Origin: Allobosea sp. Tri-44
GTDB lineage: Bacteria; Pseudomonadota; Alphaproteobacteria; Rhizobiales; Beijerinckiaceae
Direction: 5' to 3'
Assembly (NCBI RefSeq): GCF_004123845.1
Contig: NZ_NBDP01000007.1
Location: 496,001 to 560,000, forward strand
Length of the DNA: 64,000 bases
How positions within the stretch are numbered: the first letter of the stretch is position 1; every line of letters begins with the position of its first letter. A model generated the notes under the pieces. It worked only from the letters and a program-made list of their open reading frames with translations. It ran no database searches and was not told where the DNA came from. Shown piece after piece: positions 27,459-36,929 of the stretch. The translations under genes were made by a program, and so were the position numbers.

Positions 27459-27534
27459 TGTTTATCGCTCAAATATCATTTTACATAACCAAACTGAAGC
27501 GTCATTTTTCGAGAAACGGGAGGATGGCAGCATC

Positions 27535-28332
27535 GTGTTCGCGCGTATCAACGGCGTTTGCCTGCACTATCGCCACGAGCCTGCGCCCGGTCGGCCGGTG
27601 CTGGTCTTCATCAACTCGCTCGGGACGGATTTCCGCATCTGGCAGGATGTCGCCGACACGCTCGCCGGCGAGTTCGGCTTCCTGTTCTACGACAAGCGCG
27701 GCCATGGCCTGAGCGAGCTCGGCGACGCCCCGGTCAGCATCGAGACCTATGCGGCCGACCTTGCCGGCCTGCTCGACCATCTCGGCATCGAACGCGCGAC
27801 GCTCTGCGGACTCTCGATTGGCGGCCTGATCGCGCAGAGCCTCTACAGGACGAAGCCCGGCCTCGTCGAAAAGCTGATCTTCTGCGATACCGCGGCCAAG
27901 ATCGGCACGGCCCAGATGTGGAATGATCGCATCGAGGCCGCGCTGTCGGCCGGCATCGCCAGCTTTGCCGACGGCGTGATGGAGAAATGGTTCACGCCGG
28001 ACTTCCACCAGCACCGTGACGCTGAACTCAACGGCTACAAGGCGATGCTCTCCCGGCAACTACCCGCTGGCTATGCGGCAGCCTGTGCAGCGATCCGCGA
28101 TGCGGACTATTCGGCAGCGGCGCCGGCGATCGCCGTGCCGACCCTGGTGGTCGTCGGCGACCAGGACGGCTCGACGCCGCCCGATCTCGTTCGCGGCCTG
28201 GCCGATGCCATTCCGGGGGCGCGCTTCGAGATCATTGCCGGCGCCGGCCATATCCCCTGCGTCGAGCAGCCGGAGGCGCTGTCCGCGCTCATCGCCGGTT
28301 TCATGACGAGCCATTACGGAGGGCGGAGATGA
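27535..28332 (+). CDS. pcaD: 3-oxoadipate enol-lactonase
   Basis: A 265-residue alpha/beta hydrolase that converts beta-ketoadipate enol-lactone to beta-ketoadipate. It has the oxyanion region [14 protein letters not shown], the nucleophile elbow [11 protein letters not shown] (Ser near residue 91), an acid near [11 protein letters not shown] and the catalytic His in [12 protein letters not shown]. The start is GTG; an ATG 11 bp upstream is out of frame. GGGAGG lies 11 bases before the GTG, a slightly long spacing. It is the first gene of pcaDCHG and overlaps pcaC by 4 bp. Confidence 0.93.
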   Translation: MFARINGVCLHYRHEPAPGRPVLVFINSLGTDFRIWQDVADTLAGEFGFLFYDKRGHGLSELGDAPVSIETYAADLAGLLDHLGIERATLCGLSIGGLIAQSLYRTKPGLVEKLIFCDTAAKIGTAQMWNDRIEAALSAGIASFADGVMEKWFTPDFHQHRDAELNGYKAMLSRQLPAGYAAACAAIRDADYSAAAPAIAVPTLVVVGDQDGSTPPDLVRGLADAIPGARFEIIAGAGHIPCVEQPEALSALIAGFMTSHYGGRR

Positions 28333-28724
28333 CGCAGCCGGAATCACCCCGCCACAGGCAAGGCATGGCGACGCGGCGTACCGTGCTGGGCGATGCCCAT
28401 GTCGACCGCGCCGAAGCCGCCAAGACCGAGTTCGACCTACCCTTCCAGGAGCTGATCACCGAGGCGGCCTGGGGTCATGTCTGGTCACGGCCCGAACTCA
28501 GCAAGCGCGAGCGCTCGCTGATCACGATCGCGCTGCTGGCGGCGCTCGGGCAGGACGACGAGGTGGCGATGCATGTGCGCGCCACCGCCAATACCGGGGC
28601 GACCCGCGAGGATATCCGCGAGGCCCTGCTGCATGTCGCGATCTATGCCGGCGTGCCGGCTGCGAACCACGCGATCAAGATCGCCAAGACGACCTTCGAC
28701 GAGATGGATGCAGCCAAGTCATGA
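28329..28724 (+). CDS. pcaC: 4-carboxymuconolactone decarboxylase
   Basis: A 131-residue member of the CMD/AhpD fold. It decarboxylates gamma-carboxymuconolactone to the enol-lactone used by PcaD. The family motifs [40 protein letters not shown] and [20 protein letters not shown] are all visible, and the length is normal. ATGA overlaps at both ends (with pcaD and pcaH) indicate coupled translation. Confidence 0.95.
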   Translation: MTQPESPRHRQGMATRRTVLGDAHVDRAEAAKTEFDLPFQELITEAAWGHVWSRPELSKRERSLITIALLAALGQDDEVAMHVRATANTGATREDIREALLHVAIYAGVPAANHAIKIAKTTFDEMDAAKS

Positions 28725-29476
28725 GCAACATCGTCGCTCCCAACCGGCCGCCCGAGGCGGGCGCCTTTTTCCAGCGCGACCGCGACTGGCATCCGCCGGC
28801 CTTCACGCCGGGCTACAAGACTTCGGTGCTGCGCTCGCCGCGCCGGGCGCTGCTCTCGCTCAACAGCACGATCTCGGAGATCACCGGCCCGGTCTTCGGC
28901 CACGACATGCTGGGCGAGCTCGACGACGACATGATCGTCAATTTCGCCAAGCCCGGCGAGAGCGCCATCGGCCCGCGCATCATGGTCTATGGACGGGTGC
29001 TGGACGAGCGCGGCGTCGGCGTGCCCGGCGTGCTGGTCGAGGTCTGGCAGGCCAATGCCGGCGGGCGCTACCGGCACAAGAAAGAGAGCTATCTCGCGCC
29101 GCTCGATCCGAATTTCGGCGGCTGCGGCCGCACGATCAGCGGCGATGACGGCTCGTATTGCTTCCGCACGATCCAACCCGGCCCCTATCCCTGGCCGAAT
29201 GGTCCGAACGACTGGCGGCCGGCCCATATCCATTTCTCGGTGTTCGGCCATGGCTTCGGCCAGCGGCTGATCACGCAGATGTATTTCGAGGGCGATCCGA
29301 TGATCTGGAAATGCCCGATCGTGAAGACGATCAACGATCCCCAGGCGATCGAGCAGCTCACCGCCGCGCTCGACATGCAGGCGACGCTACCGATGGACAT
29401 GCGCGCCTACAAGTTCGACATCGTGCTGCGCGGACGCCGCTCGACGATGTTCGAGAACCGGCGGGAGGGCAATTGA
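28721..29476 (+). CDS. pcaH: Protocatechuate 3,4-dioxygenase beta subunit
   Basis: A 251-residue Fe(III)-containing subunit of intradiol protocatechuate dioxygenase. The iron ligands are recognisable: a Tyr in [10 protein letters not shown], a second Tyr in [10 protein letters not shown], and two His in [12 protein letters not shown], all within the intradiol fold. The chain opens protocatechuate between the hydroxyls to give beta-carboxy-cis,cis-muconate. Its stop overlaps the pcaG ATG by one base (TGATG), coupling the two subunits for equimolar synthesis. Confidence 0.95.
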   Translation: MSNIVAPNRPPEAGAFFQRDRDWHPPAFTPGYKTSVLRSPRRALLSLNSTISEITGPVFGHDMLGELDDDMIVNFAKPGESAIGPRIMVYGRVLDERGVGVPGVLVEVWQANAGGRYRHKKESYLAPLDPNFGGCGRTISGDDGSYCFRTIQPGPYPWPNGPNDWRPAHIHFSVFGHGFGQRLITQMYFEGDPMIWKCPIVKTINDPQAIEQLTAALDMQATLPMDMRAYKFDIVLRGRRSTMFENRREGN

Positions 29477-30090
29477 TGGCCCAGCAACTCGACCGCCTGA
29501 AGGAAAGCCCGTCGCAGACCGCGGGCCCTTACGTCCATATCGGCCTGACCCCGAACTTCGCCGATATCGGCGGCGTCTATCCTGATGATCTCGGCGCCGC
29601 CATGGTCAGCGACAAGACCAAGGGCGAGCGCATCACGGTGAAGATGCGCGTCATCGACGGGGCCGGCACCCCGCTCAAGGATGCGCTGATCGAGATCTGG
29701 CAAGCCGACGCAGCCGGCCTCTACAACTCGCCGGCCGAGCGGCGCGGCGCCGCCGATCCGCATTTCACCGGCTGGGGCCGACGCGCGACCGACATGGTCA
29801 GCGGCGAATGCGTCTTCGAGACGATCAAACCCGGCCGCGTACCTTTCAATGACGGGCGGTTGATGGCGCCGCATTTCACCGTTTGGATCGTCGCACGCGG
29901 CATCAATATAGGCCTGCACACCCGCATGTATTTCGGCGACGAGGACGCCGCCAATGCCGAGGACCCGGTGCTGGCCCGCATTGAGCACAAGGTGCGTGTG
30001 CCGACTTTGATCGCACAACGCAGCGGCGAGACTTATGTCTTCGACATCCAGCTCCAGGGTGACGACGAGACGGTTTTCTTCGACATCTGA
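29476..30090 (+). CDS. pcaG: Protocatechuate 3,4-dioxygenase alpha subunit
   Basis: A protein of 204 residues beginning [20 protein letters not shown]. It has the same intradiol fold as PcaH (LIEIWQADAAGLYNSPAERR, FTGWGRRATD, FETIKPGRVPF, APHFTVWIVARGIN) but lacks the iron ligands, as alpha subunits do. It contributes to the active-site wall and substrate binding. It is the last gene of the operon here. The pcaB that usually follows in Rhizobiales is absent, and a hairpin lies 11 bp after the stop. Confidence 0.95.
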   Translation: MAQQLDRLKESPSQTAGPYVHIGLTPNFADIGGVYPDDLGAAMVSDKTKGERITVKMRVIDGAGTPLKDALIEIWQADAAGLYNSPAERRGAADPHFTGWGRRATDMVSGECVFETIKPGRVPFNDGRLMAPHFTVWIVARGINIGLHTRMYFGDEDAANAEDPVLARIEHKVRVPTLIAQRSGETYVFDIQLQGDDETVFFDI

Positions 30091-30100
30091 GACCGGCTTT

Positions 30101-30120
30101 CCATGCGCCGAGGCGTATGG
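30101..30120. terminator. Hairpin between convergent pcaG and the monooxygenase gene
   Basis: CCATGCGCCGAGGCGTATGG forms an 8-bp stem (one G-T pair) around a 4-base loop, 11 bases after the pcaG stop and 2 bases before the convergent gene's end. It is flanked by TTT upstream and TT downstream. A weak bidirectional terminator is likely. Confidence 0.5.
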
Positions 30121-30121
30121 T

Positions 30122-31177
30122 TCATCCGGCGACCGTGGCGGCGGCCCCGAAAGCCGCGGACGGCTCGGCCGCCTGGCCGAGCAAGGGCGCGATGAGCCGG
30201 GTCGTGTCCGACAGGATCTGGCGGTAGTCCTCGCCGGAAAAGTTATAGGGCAGCTCCAGCCGCAAGGTGTCGACCAGCGGCAGGACGGGATCGGCCGCAA
30301 GGCGCTCGGCGATCTCGGCCGCCGTGCCGACGATGTCGGGGGCGAACAAGGTGCGGCGCTCGCCCTGCGGCAGTAGCGTGCGCGCATGGCGGCTGGCGGC
30401 GTAGTCGCGATAGCGCCGGCGCGTGGCGGCATCGGCGCTGTCGAGCGGCACGATGACGCGCCCGGCCGCGACCTTCGGCTCGTCCTCGCCGCGCCAATGA
30501 GTGCGGAAGGTCTTGATATGGCGGTGCTGCGCTACGAAGAACTCGTCGGTTTCCTCGCCAGTGTTGATATTGCCGACGAGCAGATGGAAACCGTTCTCGG
30601 CCGCCCAGCGCGCCGAGCGTAGCGAGCCGCCGCCATACCACAGCCGCTGCCTTAGCCCGGGAGCATGCGGGCGCAGGCGCGGGCGATGCTCGCCGGCAGC
30701 GGAGGTGATGCGGCTGTCTGCATCACCCAGCCAGTCGCCGTCGAGATTGCTGGCGAGCCAGGCGACTCGCGCATGCGAGAAATCATAGGCTGCCGGGTCG
30801 GCGTCGAAGAAGCGCTCGCCCAGCAGCTTGCCGAAGGGCGGCGGGCCAGCACTCAGGCCGACATTGAGCCGCCCACCGGAGAGCACGTCGACCAGCGACA
30901 GATCCTCGGCCAGCCGGAACGGGTTCTCATAGCCGATCTGGATGACCGCGGTGCCGAGCCCGATCCGGCGGGTGCGCTGGCTCGCAGCCGCGAGGAAGGT
31001 CGCGGCGGATGAGACGCCGGGCTCGAGATGACGCTGACGCACCCAGGCGCTGTCGAAGCCGAGCTTCTCGCCGTATTCGAAGAGCGCGAGCGTCTCCTCG
31101 AGGCCGGCACGCGGATCGGCGTCGTCGTAGTTGCCCGGTGTCAGGAAGGCGAGGTGCCGGATCGCGAGCGAGGACAT
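30122..31177 (-). CDS. Luciferase-like (LLM) flavin-dependent monooxygenase, YtmO/CmoO-like
   Basis: A 351-residue TIM-barrel protein of the bacterial luciferase superfamily. Family features are IRHLAFLTPGNYDDADPRAG, the WVRQRHLEPG strand, RRIGLGTAVIQIGYENPFRL with the LGTAV core, DVLSGGRLNVGLSAG, and RLWYGGGSLRSARWAAENGF for the phosphate-binding region. These enzymes use FMNH2 and O2 supplied by a flavin reductase, which is encoded at the head of this operon. It is the last of eight co-directional sulfur-scavenging genes and starts 8 bp after a binding-protein gene. The substrate is not known; the Bacillus neighbour analogue is YtmO. Confidence 0.83.
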   Translation of the reverse strand: MSSLAIRHLAFLTPGNYDDADPRAGLEETLALFEYGEKLGFDSAWVRQRHLEPGVSSAATFLAAASQRTRRIGLGTAVIQIGYENPFRLAEDLSLVDVLSGGRLNVGLSAGPPPFGKLLGERFFDADPAAYDFSHARVAWLASNLDGDWLGDADSRITSAAGEHRPRLRPHAPGLRQRLWYGGGSLRSARWAAENGFHLLVGNINTGEETDEFFVAQHRHIKTFRTHWRGEDEPKVAAGRVIVPLDSADAATRRRYRDYAASRHARTLLPQGERRTLFAPDIVGTAAEIAERLAADPVLPLVDTLRLELPYNFSGEDYRQILSDTTRLIAPLLGQAAEPSAAFGAAATVAG

Positions 31178-31185
31178 GGCGCTTT

Positions 31186-32139
31186 TCAGTATTTCGGCAG
31201 GCCGGGCGGGTTGGTCTCGGAACGGACGAGCGCCTCCTCCTCCAGGCTCCAGCGCGCCAGCGACTGCCGGAACTTGCCGTTGGCGATCAGCCCGTTGGTG
31301 GCGACGGTGAGCGCATCGACCAGGCCGCTGCCCTTGCGCGTGGTGATCGCGACATCCGACTTCAGCGGCCAGCCGGCGCTGAGCGTGCCGACGCGCTTGA
31401 TGTCCTTGTCGCGCGCCGAGATGAAGACGAGCTGCGCATGTGGCTGGACGATGACGTCAACGCGTCCCGAGCGCAGTGCCACCAATCGCCCCGCCTCGTC
31501 ATCGAAGAGCTGAAGCTCGATCGGCTTCAAGCCCGCAGCGACGTTCTGCTTGCTCCATTCGACCAGGATGCGCTCCTGATTGGTACCGCCGCCAACGCTG
31601 ACCTTGAGGCCAGCCGCATCCTTCGGCTCGCTGATCGCTGTGACCTTGCTGTCGGCCCTGACGAAGAAGCCGTGCAGGCCCTTGCGATAGGTCGAGAAGT
31701 CGAACTTCTCCTTGCGCTGCTCGGTGACGCCGACATTGGAGATGACGGCGTCGTACTTGCCCGAAGCGAGGCCGAGCGGCCAGTCGGCCCAGGCGATCGG
31801 CTGCAGGTCGAGCCTGAGGCCGAGGCTGTCGGCGATCAACTGGGCGAAGTCGGCGTCGGCGCCGACCACGGTCTTGGCATCGGTCGCGTAGGTTGCGAGC
31901 GGCGGCCCGCCGGGGCTGACCGCCACGGTGAAGACGCCAGGCTCGACGAATTTAAAGCCCTTCGGCACGGCGGCGATCGCCTCCGGCTGCTTCTCGGCTC
32001 GGACCCGGCCGGGTTGCTCAGGACCGAGATCGAAAGGCGCCTGGGCCTCGGCCGAATTCTGCAGCAGGCTGAACGCAGCCAGGCCGCCAAAGAGAAGCGC
32101 CGACAGGGCGCGCATTCGCAACATCATCGTCTCCGTCAT
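31186..32139 (-). CDS. Amino-acid-type ABC transporter substrate-binding protein (second of two)
   Basis: A periplasmic binding protein of about 317 residues with a signal peptide (ALSALLFGGLAAFSLLQNSA, cleavage near AEAQA). The type 2 fold shows FAQLIADSLGLRLDLQPIAW, KYDAVISNVGVTEQRKEKFD and FSTYRKGLHGF. It is a clear paralogue of the gene just upstream: both share WPLG-(L/V)-SGKYDA and VTEQRKEKFDFSTYRK. Two binding proteins served by one permease-ATPase mirrors TcyJ/TcyK in Bacillus. Start sites at 32127 and 32124 are alternatives; the latter has GGAG six bases upstream. Confidence 0.83.
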   Translation of the reverse strand: MTETMMLRMRALSALLFGGLAAFSLLQNSAEAQAPFDLGPEQPGRVRAEKQPEAIAAVPKGFKFVEPGVFTVAVSPGGPPLATYATDAKTVVGADADFAQLIADSLGLRLDLQPIAWADWPLGLASGKYDAVISNVGVTEQRKEKFDFSTYRKGLHGFFVRADSKVTAISEPKDAAGLKVSVGGGTNQERILVEWSKQNVAAGLKPIELQLFDDEAGRLVALRSGRVDVIVQPHAQLVFISARDKDIKRVGTLSAGWPLKSDVAITTRKGSGLVDALTVATNGLIANGKFRQSLARWSLEEEALVRSETNPPGLPKY

Positions 32140-32186
32140 GCTTGATCTCGAAGGCGCCGCGGCCAACCGCAGCGCCGCCGCTTGGC

Positions 32187-33119
32187 TCACGTGGCCGGCA
32201 GGCCGGGCGGGTTGGTGCGCGACTGTTCGATCGCCTCGGCGGCAAGGTTCCAGCGCCCGAGCGCCTTGGCGTAGTTGCCGTTGCCGATCTGGGTGTTGAT
32301 GGCGTGGGTGATCGCCTCGGCGAGCCCGGCGCCCTTGCGGGTCGTCACCGCGATCTCGGCCAGCAGCGGCCAGCCGCCGCTGAAATTGCCGGCGAGGCGG
32401 GTCTTGCTTTCCTGCGCCGCCTTGAAGCTCAGCAGAGCGTTGGGACCAAGATAGGCGTCGGCACGACCGGTCTCGAGCGCGAGATAGAGCACGACATCGT
32501 CGTCATAGTACTGGATCTCGGCCGGCTTCAGCCCGGCCTTCACGTTCTGCTCGTTCCAGCGCAGCAGGATCTGCTCCTGATTGGTGCCGGAGCCGACGAT
32601 GATCTTGAGGCCGGCCACATCGCGCGGCTCGCGGATCTGGATCTCGTTGTCTTTCTTCACATAGAAGCCGAGCAGGTCCTTGCGGTAGGTCGAGAAGTCG
32701 AACTTCTCCTTGCGCTGCTCGGTGACGGTGATGTTCGAGATCGCCGCATCGTATTTGCCGGAAACGACGCCGAGCGGCCAGTCGGCCCAGGAAACCGGCA
32801 CGATCTCGAGCTTGCGGCCAAGCGCATCGGCGACGAGGTAGGCGATGTCCGGCTCGGAGCCGACGATCGTCCTGGCATCGGCGGTATAGCCGGCGAAGGG
32901 CAGGCGGCCGGTGGCGTTGGCGACGGTGAAGACGCCCTCCTTCACGAACTTCGCGTCCTTGCCGATCAGCTTGATCGCCGCCTCGTCGCGCCCGGCGCGC
33001 GGCCGGCCGGCCTGCTCGGGCGAGAGGTCGATCGCCTGCTGGGCGAGGCCGAGCGAAGGAAGAAGCGTGCTGGCGGAAGCGGCGCCGAGCAGAGCGAGCG
33101 TGTTGCGTCTGGTGATCAT
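32187..33119 (-). CDS. Amino-acid-type ABC transporter substrate-binding protein (first of two)
   Basis: A protein of 310 residues from MITRRNTLALLGAASASTLL, with AAGGAG-like AAGGAGC seven bases upstream of the ATG. The RR-containing signal is Tat- or Sec-type with cleavage near GLAQQ. The PBP type 2 core includes IAYLVADALGRKLEIVPVSW, KYDAAISNITVTEQRKEKFD and GSGTNQEQILLRW. The ligand is presumably a sulfur-containing amino acid derivative, given the monooxygenase and acetyltransferase partners. It lies 25 bp after the fused permease-ATPase gene and 47 bp before its paralogue. Confidence 0.87.
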   Translation of the reverse strand: MITRRNTLALLGAASASTLLPSLGLAQQAIDLSPEQAGRPRAGRDEAAIKLIGKDAKFVKEGVFTVANATGRLPFAGYTADARTIVGSEPDIAYLVADALGRKLEIVPVSWADWPLGVVSGKYDAAISNITVTEQRKEKFDFSTYRKDLLGFYVKKDNEIQIREPRDVAGLKIIVGSGTNQEQILLRWNEQNVKAGLKPAEIQYYDDDVVLYLALETGRADAYLGPNALLSFKAAQESKTRLAGNFSGGWPLLAEIAVTTRKGAGLAEAITHAINTQIGNGNYAKALGRWNLAAEAIEQSRTNPPGLPAT

Positions 33120-33144
33120 GGCTTTGCTCCTTGAGAAATGACGG

Positions 33145-34944
33145 TCAGAGGACCTTGGCGAGGAACTCGCGGGTGCGGGCATGATCGGGCTCGGCGAGGA
33201 CGCGGGCCGGCGGGCCGACTTCGAGGATGCGGCCGGCCTCCATGAAGACGACCTCGTCCGCGACCTCGCGGGCAAAGCCGATCTCATGGGTGACGATGAC
33301 CAGCGTCGTGCCGGAGCGGGCGAGCTCCTTGATGACGTCGAGCACCTCGTTGACGAGCTCGGGATCGAGCGCCGAGGTCGGCTCGTCGAAGAGCAGGACC
33401 TTGGGCTTCAGGGCCAGCGCCCGGGCGATGGCGACGCGCTGCTGCTGGCCGCCGGAGAGCTGGCGCGGATAGGCGTCGACCTTGTCGGCGAGGCCGACGC
33501 GGGCGAGCAGCTCGCGCGCCTCGGCCAGCGCCTGCTCTCGGCTGACGCCGCGTACCGAAAGCGGAGCCTCGATGACGTTCTCGATCGCGGTCAGGTGCGG
33601 GAACAGGTTGAAGCTCTGGAAGACCATGCCGACATCGACGCGGCGCTTCAGGATCTCGCGCTCCTTGAGCTCGTAGAGCTTGTCGCCATCCTGGCGGTAG
33701 CCGATCAGCTCGCCGTCGATGGCGATGAAGCCCTGGTCGACGCGTTCAAGATGGTTGATCGAGCGCAGCAGCGTCGACTTGCCGGAGCCGGACTGGCCGA
33801 TGATCGCGGTAACGCTGCCAGGCCGCAACGCGAGGCTGACATCGTCGAGCACCTTGAGCGGGCCGAAGCTCTTCGAGACATTGCTGATGCGGATCTCGCC
33901 GCCGCTGCGTCGCAGACTCGCCAGCGAGGGAACCACCGCGGGGGTTGAACTCGCCTGGGCCTGCGCGGCCTCGGTACGCCGCGCCGCTGCGGCATCGCGC
34001 GAGCGGCCGAAGCGGACCAGTGCCAGGCCGATCAGCGAAGGCGGCGGATTGCGCAGCGCGCCGCGCGAATAATAGCGCTCGATATGGTGCTGGACGAAGG
34101 ACAGTACGCTCAGGATGACGAGGTACCAGACCGTCGCCACCATCAGCAGCGGGATCACCTCGAGATTGCGCCGATAGATGATCTGGATGGTGTAGAACAG
34201 CTCGGGCAGCGCCAGGATGTAGACTTGGCTGGTGCCCTTCGCCAGCAGGATGATCTCGTTGAAACCGTTGGGCAGGATGGTGCGCATCGCCTGCGGCAGC
34301 ACGATCCGCGAGAATTGTCGGTGGCGCGGCAGGCCGAGCGCGGCCGCCGCCTCGTGCTGGCCCTGATCGACCGAGAGGATGCCGCCGCGCACGATCTCGG
34401 AGGAGAAGGCGCCGGCGTTCAGCGTCAGCCCGAGCACCGCCGCGAAGAACGGCGTGATCAGTTGCGTCGTCGACCAGGAGGCGAAGGTGATGTCGGTGAA
34501 AGGAACGCCGAGCCAGACGGTGGAGTAGAGGTAGCCGAGATTGTTGAGGACCAGCAGCAGCACGATCAGCGGGATCGAGCGAAACAACCAGACATAGGCC
34601 CAGGACAGCGACGCCAGCAGCGGCGAGCCGGAGACCCGTGCCAGCGCCAGACCGGTGCCGAGCAGGAAGCCGAGAACGCTACCGAGCAAGGTCAGCAGCA
34701 GCGTGCGCGCCAGGCCCGCCAGCACCGGTTCGGAAAAGAACCACTCGGCGAAGACATCCCAGCCCCAGCGCGGATTGGACAGGACCGAATTCGCGACTGC
34801 GAAGATCACGACGACCGCGAAGGCCGTACCGATCGTGCGGGCTGGATAGCGCGCCGGCACGATACGGTAGCGGCTGAAATCGCGTGTCGGCGGTGTGCTG
34901 CGGGCGTGCGGCGGCAAGCCCGCCAGATCGCTGGCGAGGGTCAT
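33145..34944 (-). CDS. Fused amino-acid ABC transporter: permease plus ATPase in one chain
   Basis: A protein of 599 residues. Residues about 35-310 are a HisM/TcyL-type permease with TM segments ([55 protein letters not shown]) and the EAA loop ([27 protein letters not shown]). After a linker rich in Ala/Arg (about 315-348) comes a GlnQ-type ATPase: Walker [24 protein letters not shown], signature [15 protein letters not shown], Walker [13 protein letters not shown], switch His in VTHEIGFA. It should homodimerise, since no second permease is present. The two adjacent binding-protein genes complete an importer. Confidence 0.92.
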   Translation of the reverse strand: MTLASDLAGLPPHARSTPPTRDFSRYRIVPARYPARTIGTAFAVVVIFAVANSVLSNPRWGWDVFAEWFFSEPVLAGLARTLLLTLLGSVLGFLLGTGLALARVSGSPLLASLSWAYVWLFRSIPLIVLLLVLNNLGYLYSTVWLGVPFTDITFASWSTTQLITPFFAAVLGLTLNAGAFSSEIVRGGILSVDQGQHEAAAALGLPRHRQFSRIVLPQAMRTILPNGFNEIILLAKGTSQVYILALPELFYTIQIIYRRNLEVIPLLMVATVWYLVILSVLSFVQHHIERYYSRGALRNPPPSLIGLALVRFGRSRDAAAARRTEAAQAQASSTPAVVPSLASLRRSGGEIRISNVSKSFGPLKVLDDVSLALRPGSVTAIIGQSGSGKSTLLRSINHLERVDQGFIAIDGELIGYRQDGDKLYELKEREILKRRVDVGMVFQSFNLFPHLTAIENVIEAPLSVRGVSREQALAEARELLARVGLADKVDAYPRQLSGGQQQRVAIARALALKPKVLLFDEPTSALDPELVNEVLDVIKELARSGTTLVIVTHEIGFAREVADEVVFMEAGRILEVGPPARVLAEPDHARTREFLAKVL

Positions 34945-34984
34945 GGCTGGAATTCGTCCCCTTGAAACTCAGGAAGCGACGCGA

Positions 34985-35518
34985 TCAGGCGGCGCTGACA
35001 GGCAACTGCTCTGCGGGCGGCCGCAGCGGATAGGAAGCGACGGCGAGGTCCTTCTCGAAGGCGAGCTTCTTGTAGATTTCGGGGTCGACCGCGGGATCGA
35101 AGAGCGGCGTGTAGCCAGTGTTGAGGTAGAGATCCCTCGCCTCCGGCTGGCGGAAGCCGGTGGTCAGGAAGATCTTGCCATAGCCCTGGCGCGCAGCCTG
35201 CGCCTCCAGCTCCTCGACGACGCGGCGGGCGAGGCCCTGGCGGCGGAAGGCGGTATCGGTCCACATCCGCTTCAGCTCCGCTGTCTGCGCGTCATAGCGC
35301 TTGAAGGCGCCGCCGGCGATGGCACGGCCCTCGCGCAGCAGCAGGACGAAGTTGCCCTCGGGCGGCGCGAACAACGAGGCCGGGTAGCGGCTCATCTCGG
35401 CGCCCGGCGCCTCGCCGAAATAGGTGCCGTAGCGCGTCGCGTATTCCCAGGTCAGCTGCTCGACCAGAGGCTCGGCGAGCGGGTCGAGCGGGGTGGTGTA
35501 GAGGAACTGGTCGGACAT
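34985..35518 (-). CDS. GNAT-family N-acetyltransferase
   Basis: A 177-residue GNAT protein. The acetyl-CoA-binding motif A is visible as LKRMWTDTAFRRQGLARRVV-EELE (RRQGLA pyrophosphate loop near residue 94), followed by FLTTGFRQPEARDLYLNTGY for motif B. By position in a sulfur operon with YtnJ-like and YtmO-like monooxygenases it is a candidate for N-acetylating S-alkylcysteines before oxidative cleavage, as the GNAT enzymes of the Bacillus ytmI and yxe operons do. That role is inferred from context only. Confidence 0.85.
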   Translation of the reverse strand: MSDQFLYTTPLDPLAEPLVEQLTWEYATRYGTYFGEAPGAEMSRYPASLFAPPEGNFVLLLREGRAIAGGAFKRYDAQTAELKRMWTDTAFRRQGLARRVVEELEAQAARQGYGKIFLTTGFRQPEARDLYLNTGYTPLFDPAVDPEIYKKLAFEKDLAVASYPLRPPAEQLPVSAA

Positions 35519-35568
35519 CGGACAGCCTCTCGGATCGCGGGTTTCTGAAAACGAGTTCTGCGTGGCTT

Positions 35569-36912
35569 TCAGCCGACCTTGCGCGGCACGGATGCCGGGG
35601 CGGAGCGGGCATAGCGGCTCTCGCGGCGCGGCAGGCCAAGATGGTCGCGCAGCGTTTCGCCCGGCAGGTTGCGATCGTAGACACCGCGCGCCTCCAGCTC
35701 CGGGATGACCAGCTCAACGAAGTCGTCGAGGCCCTGCCCGATCACCGGGAAGCCCAGGATGAAGCCATCGGCCGCCTGCTTCTCGACGCGCTCGATCAGG
35801 ATATCCGCGATTTCTTCGGCCGATCCGATCAGGTCGGCACGCGGGGTCGCCGCTTCGAGCGCCGCCTCGCGCAGGGTCTGGCGCTTCAAGGCGGCGGTGC
35901 GCTTGATCCGATCGGTGGTCGAGCGGAAGCTGTTCTTGCCGATCTCGCCGAGCTCGGGGAAGGGAGCGTCGAGCGGATAGGCGCTGAAGTCGTGATGGTC
36001 GAAATAGCGGCCGAGATAGGCAAGCGCGTCGTCGATCGAGACCAGCGCGCGGATCGCCTGGTACTTGTCCTCGGCCTCCTTTCGCGTGCGGCCGACGATC
36101 GGGCCGGCACTCGGGAAGATCTTGACGTTGTCGGCCAGCCGCCCCTGCGCGATCGCGCTGGTCTTGATGCTGCGGTAGAAGGCCTGGCCCTCCTCCAGCG
36201 AGACATGATTGGCGAAGACCGCATCGGCATGGCGACCGGCGAGGCCGATGCCGGCATCGGAGGCGCCGGCCTGGAACAGCACCGGCTGGCCCTGAGGCGA
36301 GCGCTGGATGTTGAGCGGGCCCTCGACCTGGAAGAAGCGGCCCTTGTAGCCGAGCGTGTGTAGCTTCTCGCGGTCGAAGAAGCGGCCGTTCTCGCGGTCG
36401 CGGACGAAGGCGTCGTCGTCCCAGGAATCCCAGAGACCCTTGGCGAGTTCGAGATATTCATGCGCGATCTCGTAGCGCAGCGAGTGCTCGGGATGCGGGC
36501 GGCCGTAATTGCGGCCGGAACCTTCCAGCGGGGACGTGACCGCATTCCAGCCGGCGCGGCCGCCCGAGATCAGGTCGAGCGAGGCGAATTGCCGGGCGAT
36601 GGTGAAGGGGTCGCTATAGGAGGTCGAGACCGTGCCGACGAGGCCGAGCTTTTTGGTCACCGTCGCCAGCGCCGAGAGAATCGTCAGCGGCTCGAAACGG
36701 TTGAGGAAATGCGGGATCGACTTCTCGTTGATGTAGAGCCCGTCGGCGACGAAGGCGAAAGCGATGCCGTTCTCCTCGGCCTTGCGGGCGTTGCGGATGA
36801 AGAAGTCGAGATTGACGCTGGCGTCCGGCGGATTGCTGGGATGGCGCCAGGCGTTCATGTGGCTGCCGGGGCCCTGCAGCATCAGGCCGAAGGTGAGGCG
36901 GGGCTTGCTCAT
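35569..36912 (-). CDS. LLM flavin-dependent monooxygenase, NtaA/SnaA/DszA family (YtnJ/CmoJ-like)
   Basis: A 447-residue FMNH2-dependent oxygenase of the NtaA/SnaA/DszA branch, longer than the SsuD branch. Signature segments are LTFGLMLQGPGSHMNAWRHP at the N-terminus, LGLVGTVSTSYSDPFTIARQ, SLDLISGGRAGWNAVTS, GRNYGRPHPEHSLRYEIAHE and GKNSFRSTTDRIK. Relatives cleave C-S or C-N bonds: DszA acts on sulfones, NtaA on nitrilotriacetate and CmoJ (YtnJ) on N-acetyl-S-alkylcysteines. With a GNAT gene next to it and a dedicated flavin reductase in the operon, the last activity fits best. Confidence 0.87.
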   Translation of the reverse strand: MSKPRLTFGLMLQGPGSHMNAWRHPSNPPDASVNLDFFIRNARKAEENGIAFAFVADGLYINEKSIPHFLNRFEPLTILSALATVTKKLGLVGTVSTSYSDPFTIARQFASLDLISGGRAGWNAVTSPLEGSGRNYGRPHPEHSLRYEIAHEYLELAKGLWDSWDDDAFVRDRENGRFFDREKLHTLGYKGRFFQVEGPLNIQRSPQGQPVLFQAGASDAGIGLAGRHADAVFANHVSLEEGQAFYRSIKTSAIAQGRLADNVKIFPSAGPIVGRTRKEAEDKYQAIRALVSIDDALAYLGRYFDHHDFSAYPLDAPFPELGEIGKNSFRSTTDRIKRTAALKRQTLREAALEAATPRADLIGSAEEIADILIERVEKQAADGFILGFPVIGQGLDDFVELVIPELEARGVYDRNLPGETLRDHLGLPRRESRYARSAPASVPRKVG

Positions 36913-36929
36913 CGGTGTCTCCTGTCGGC

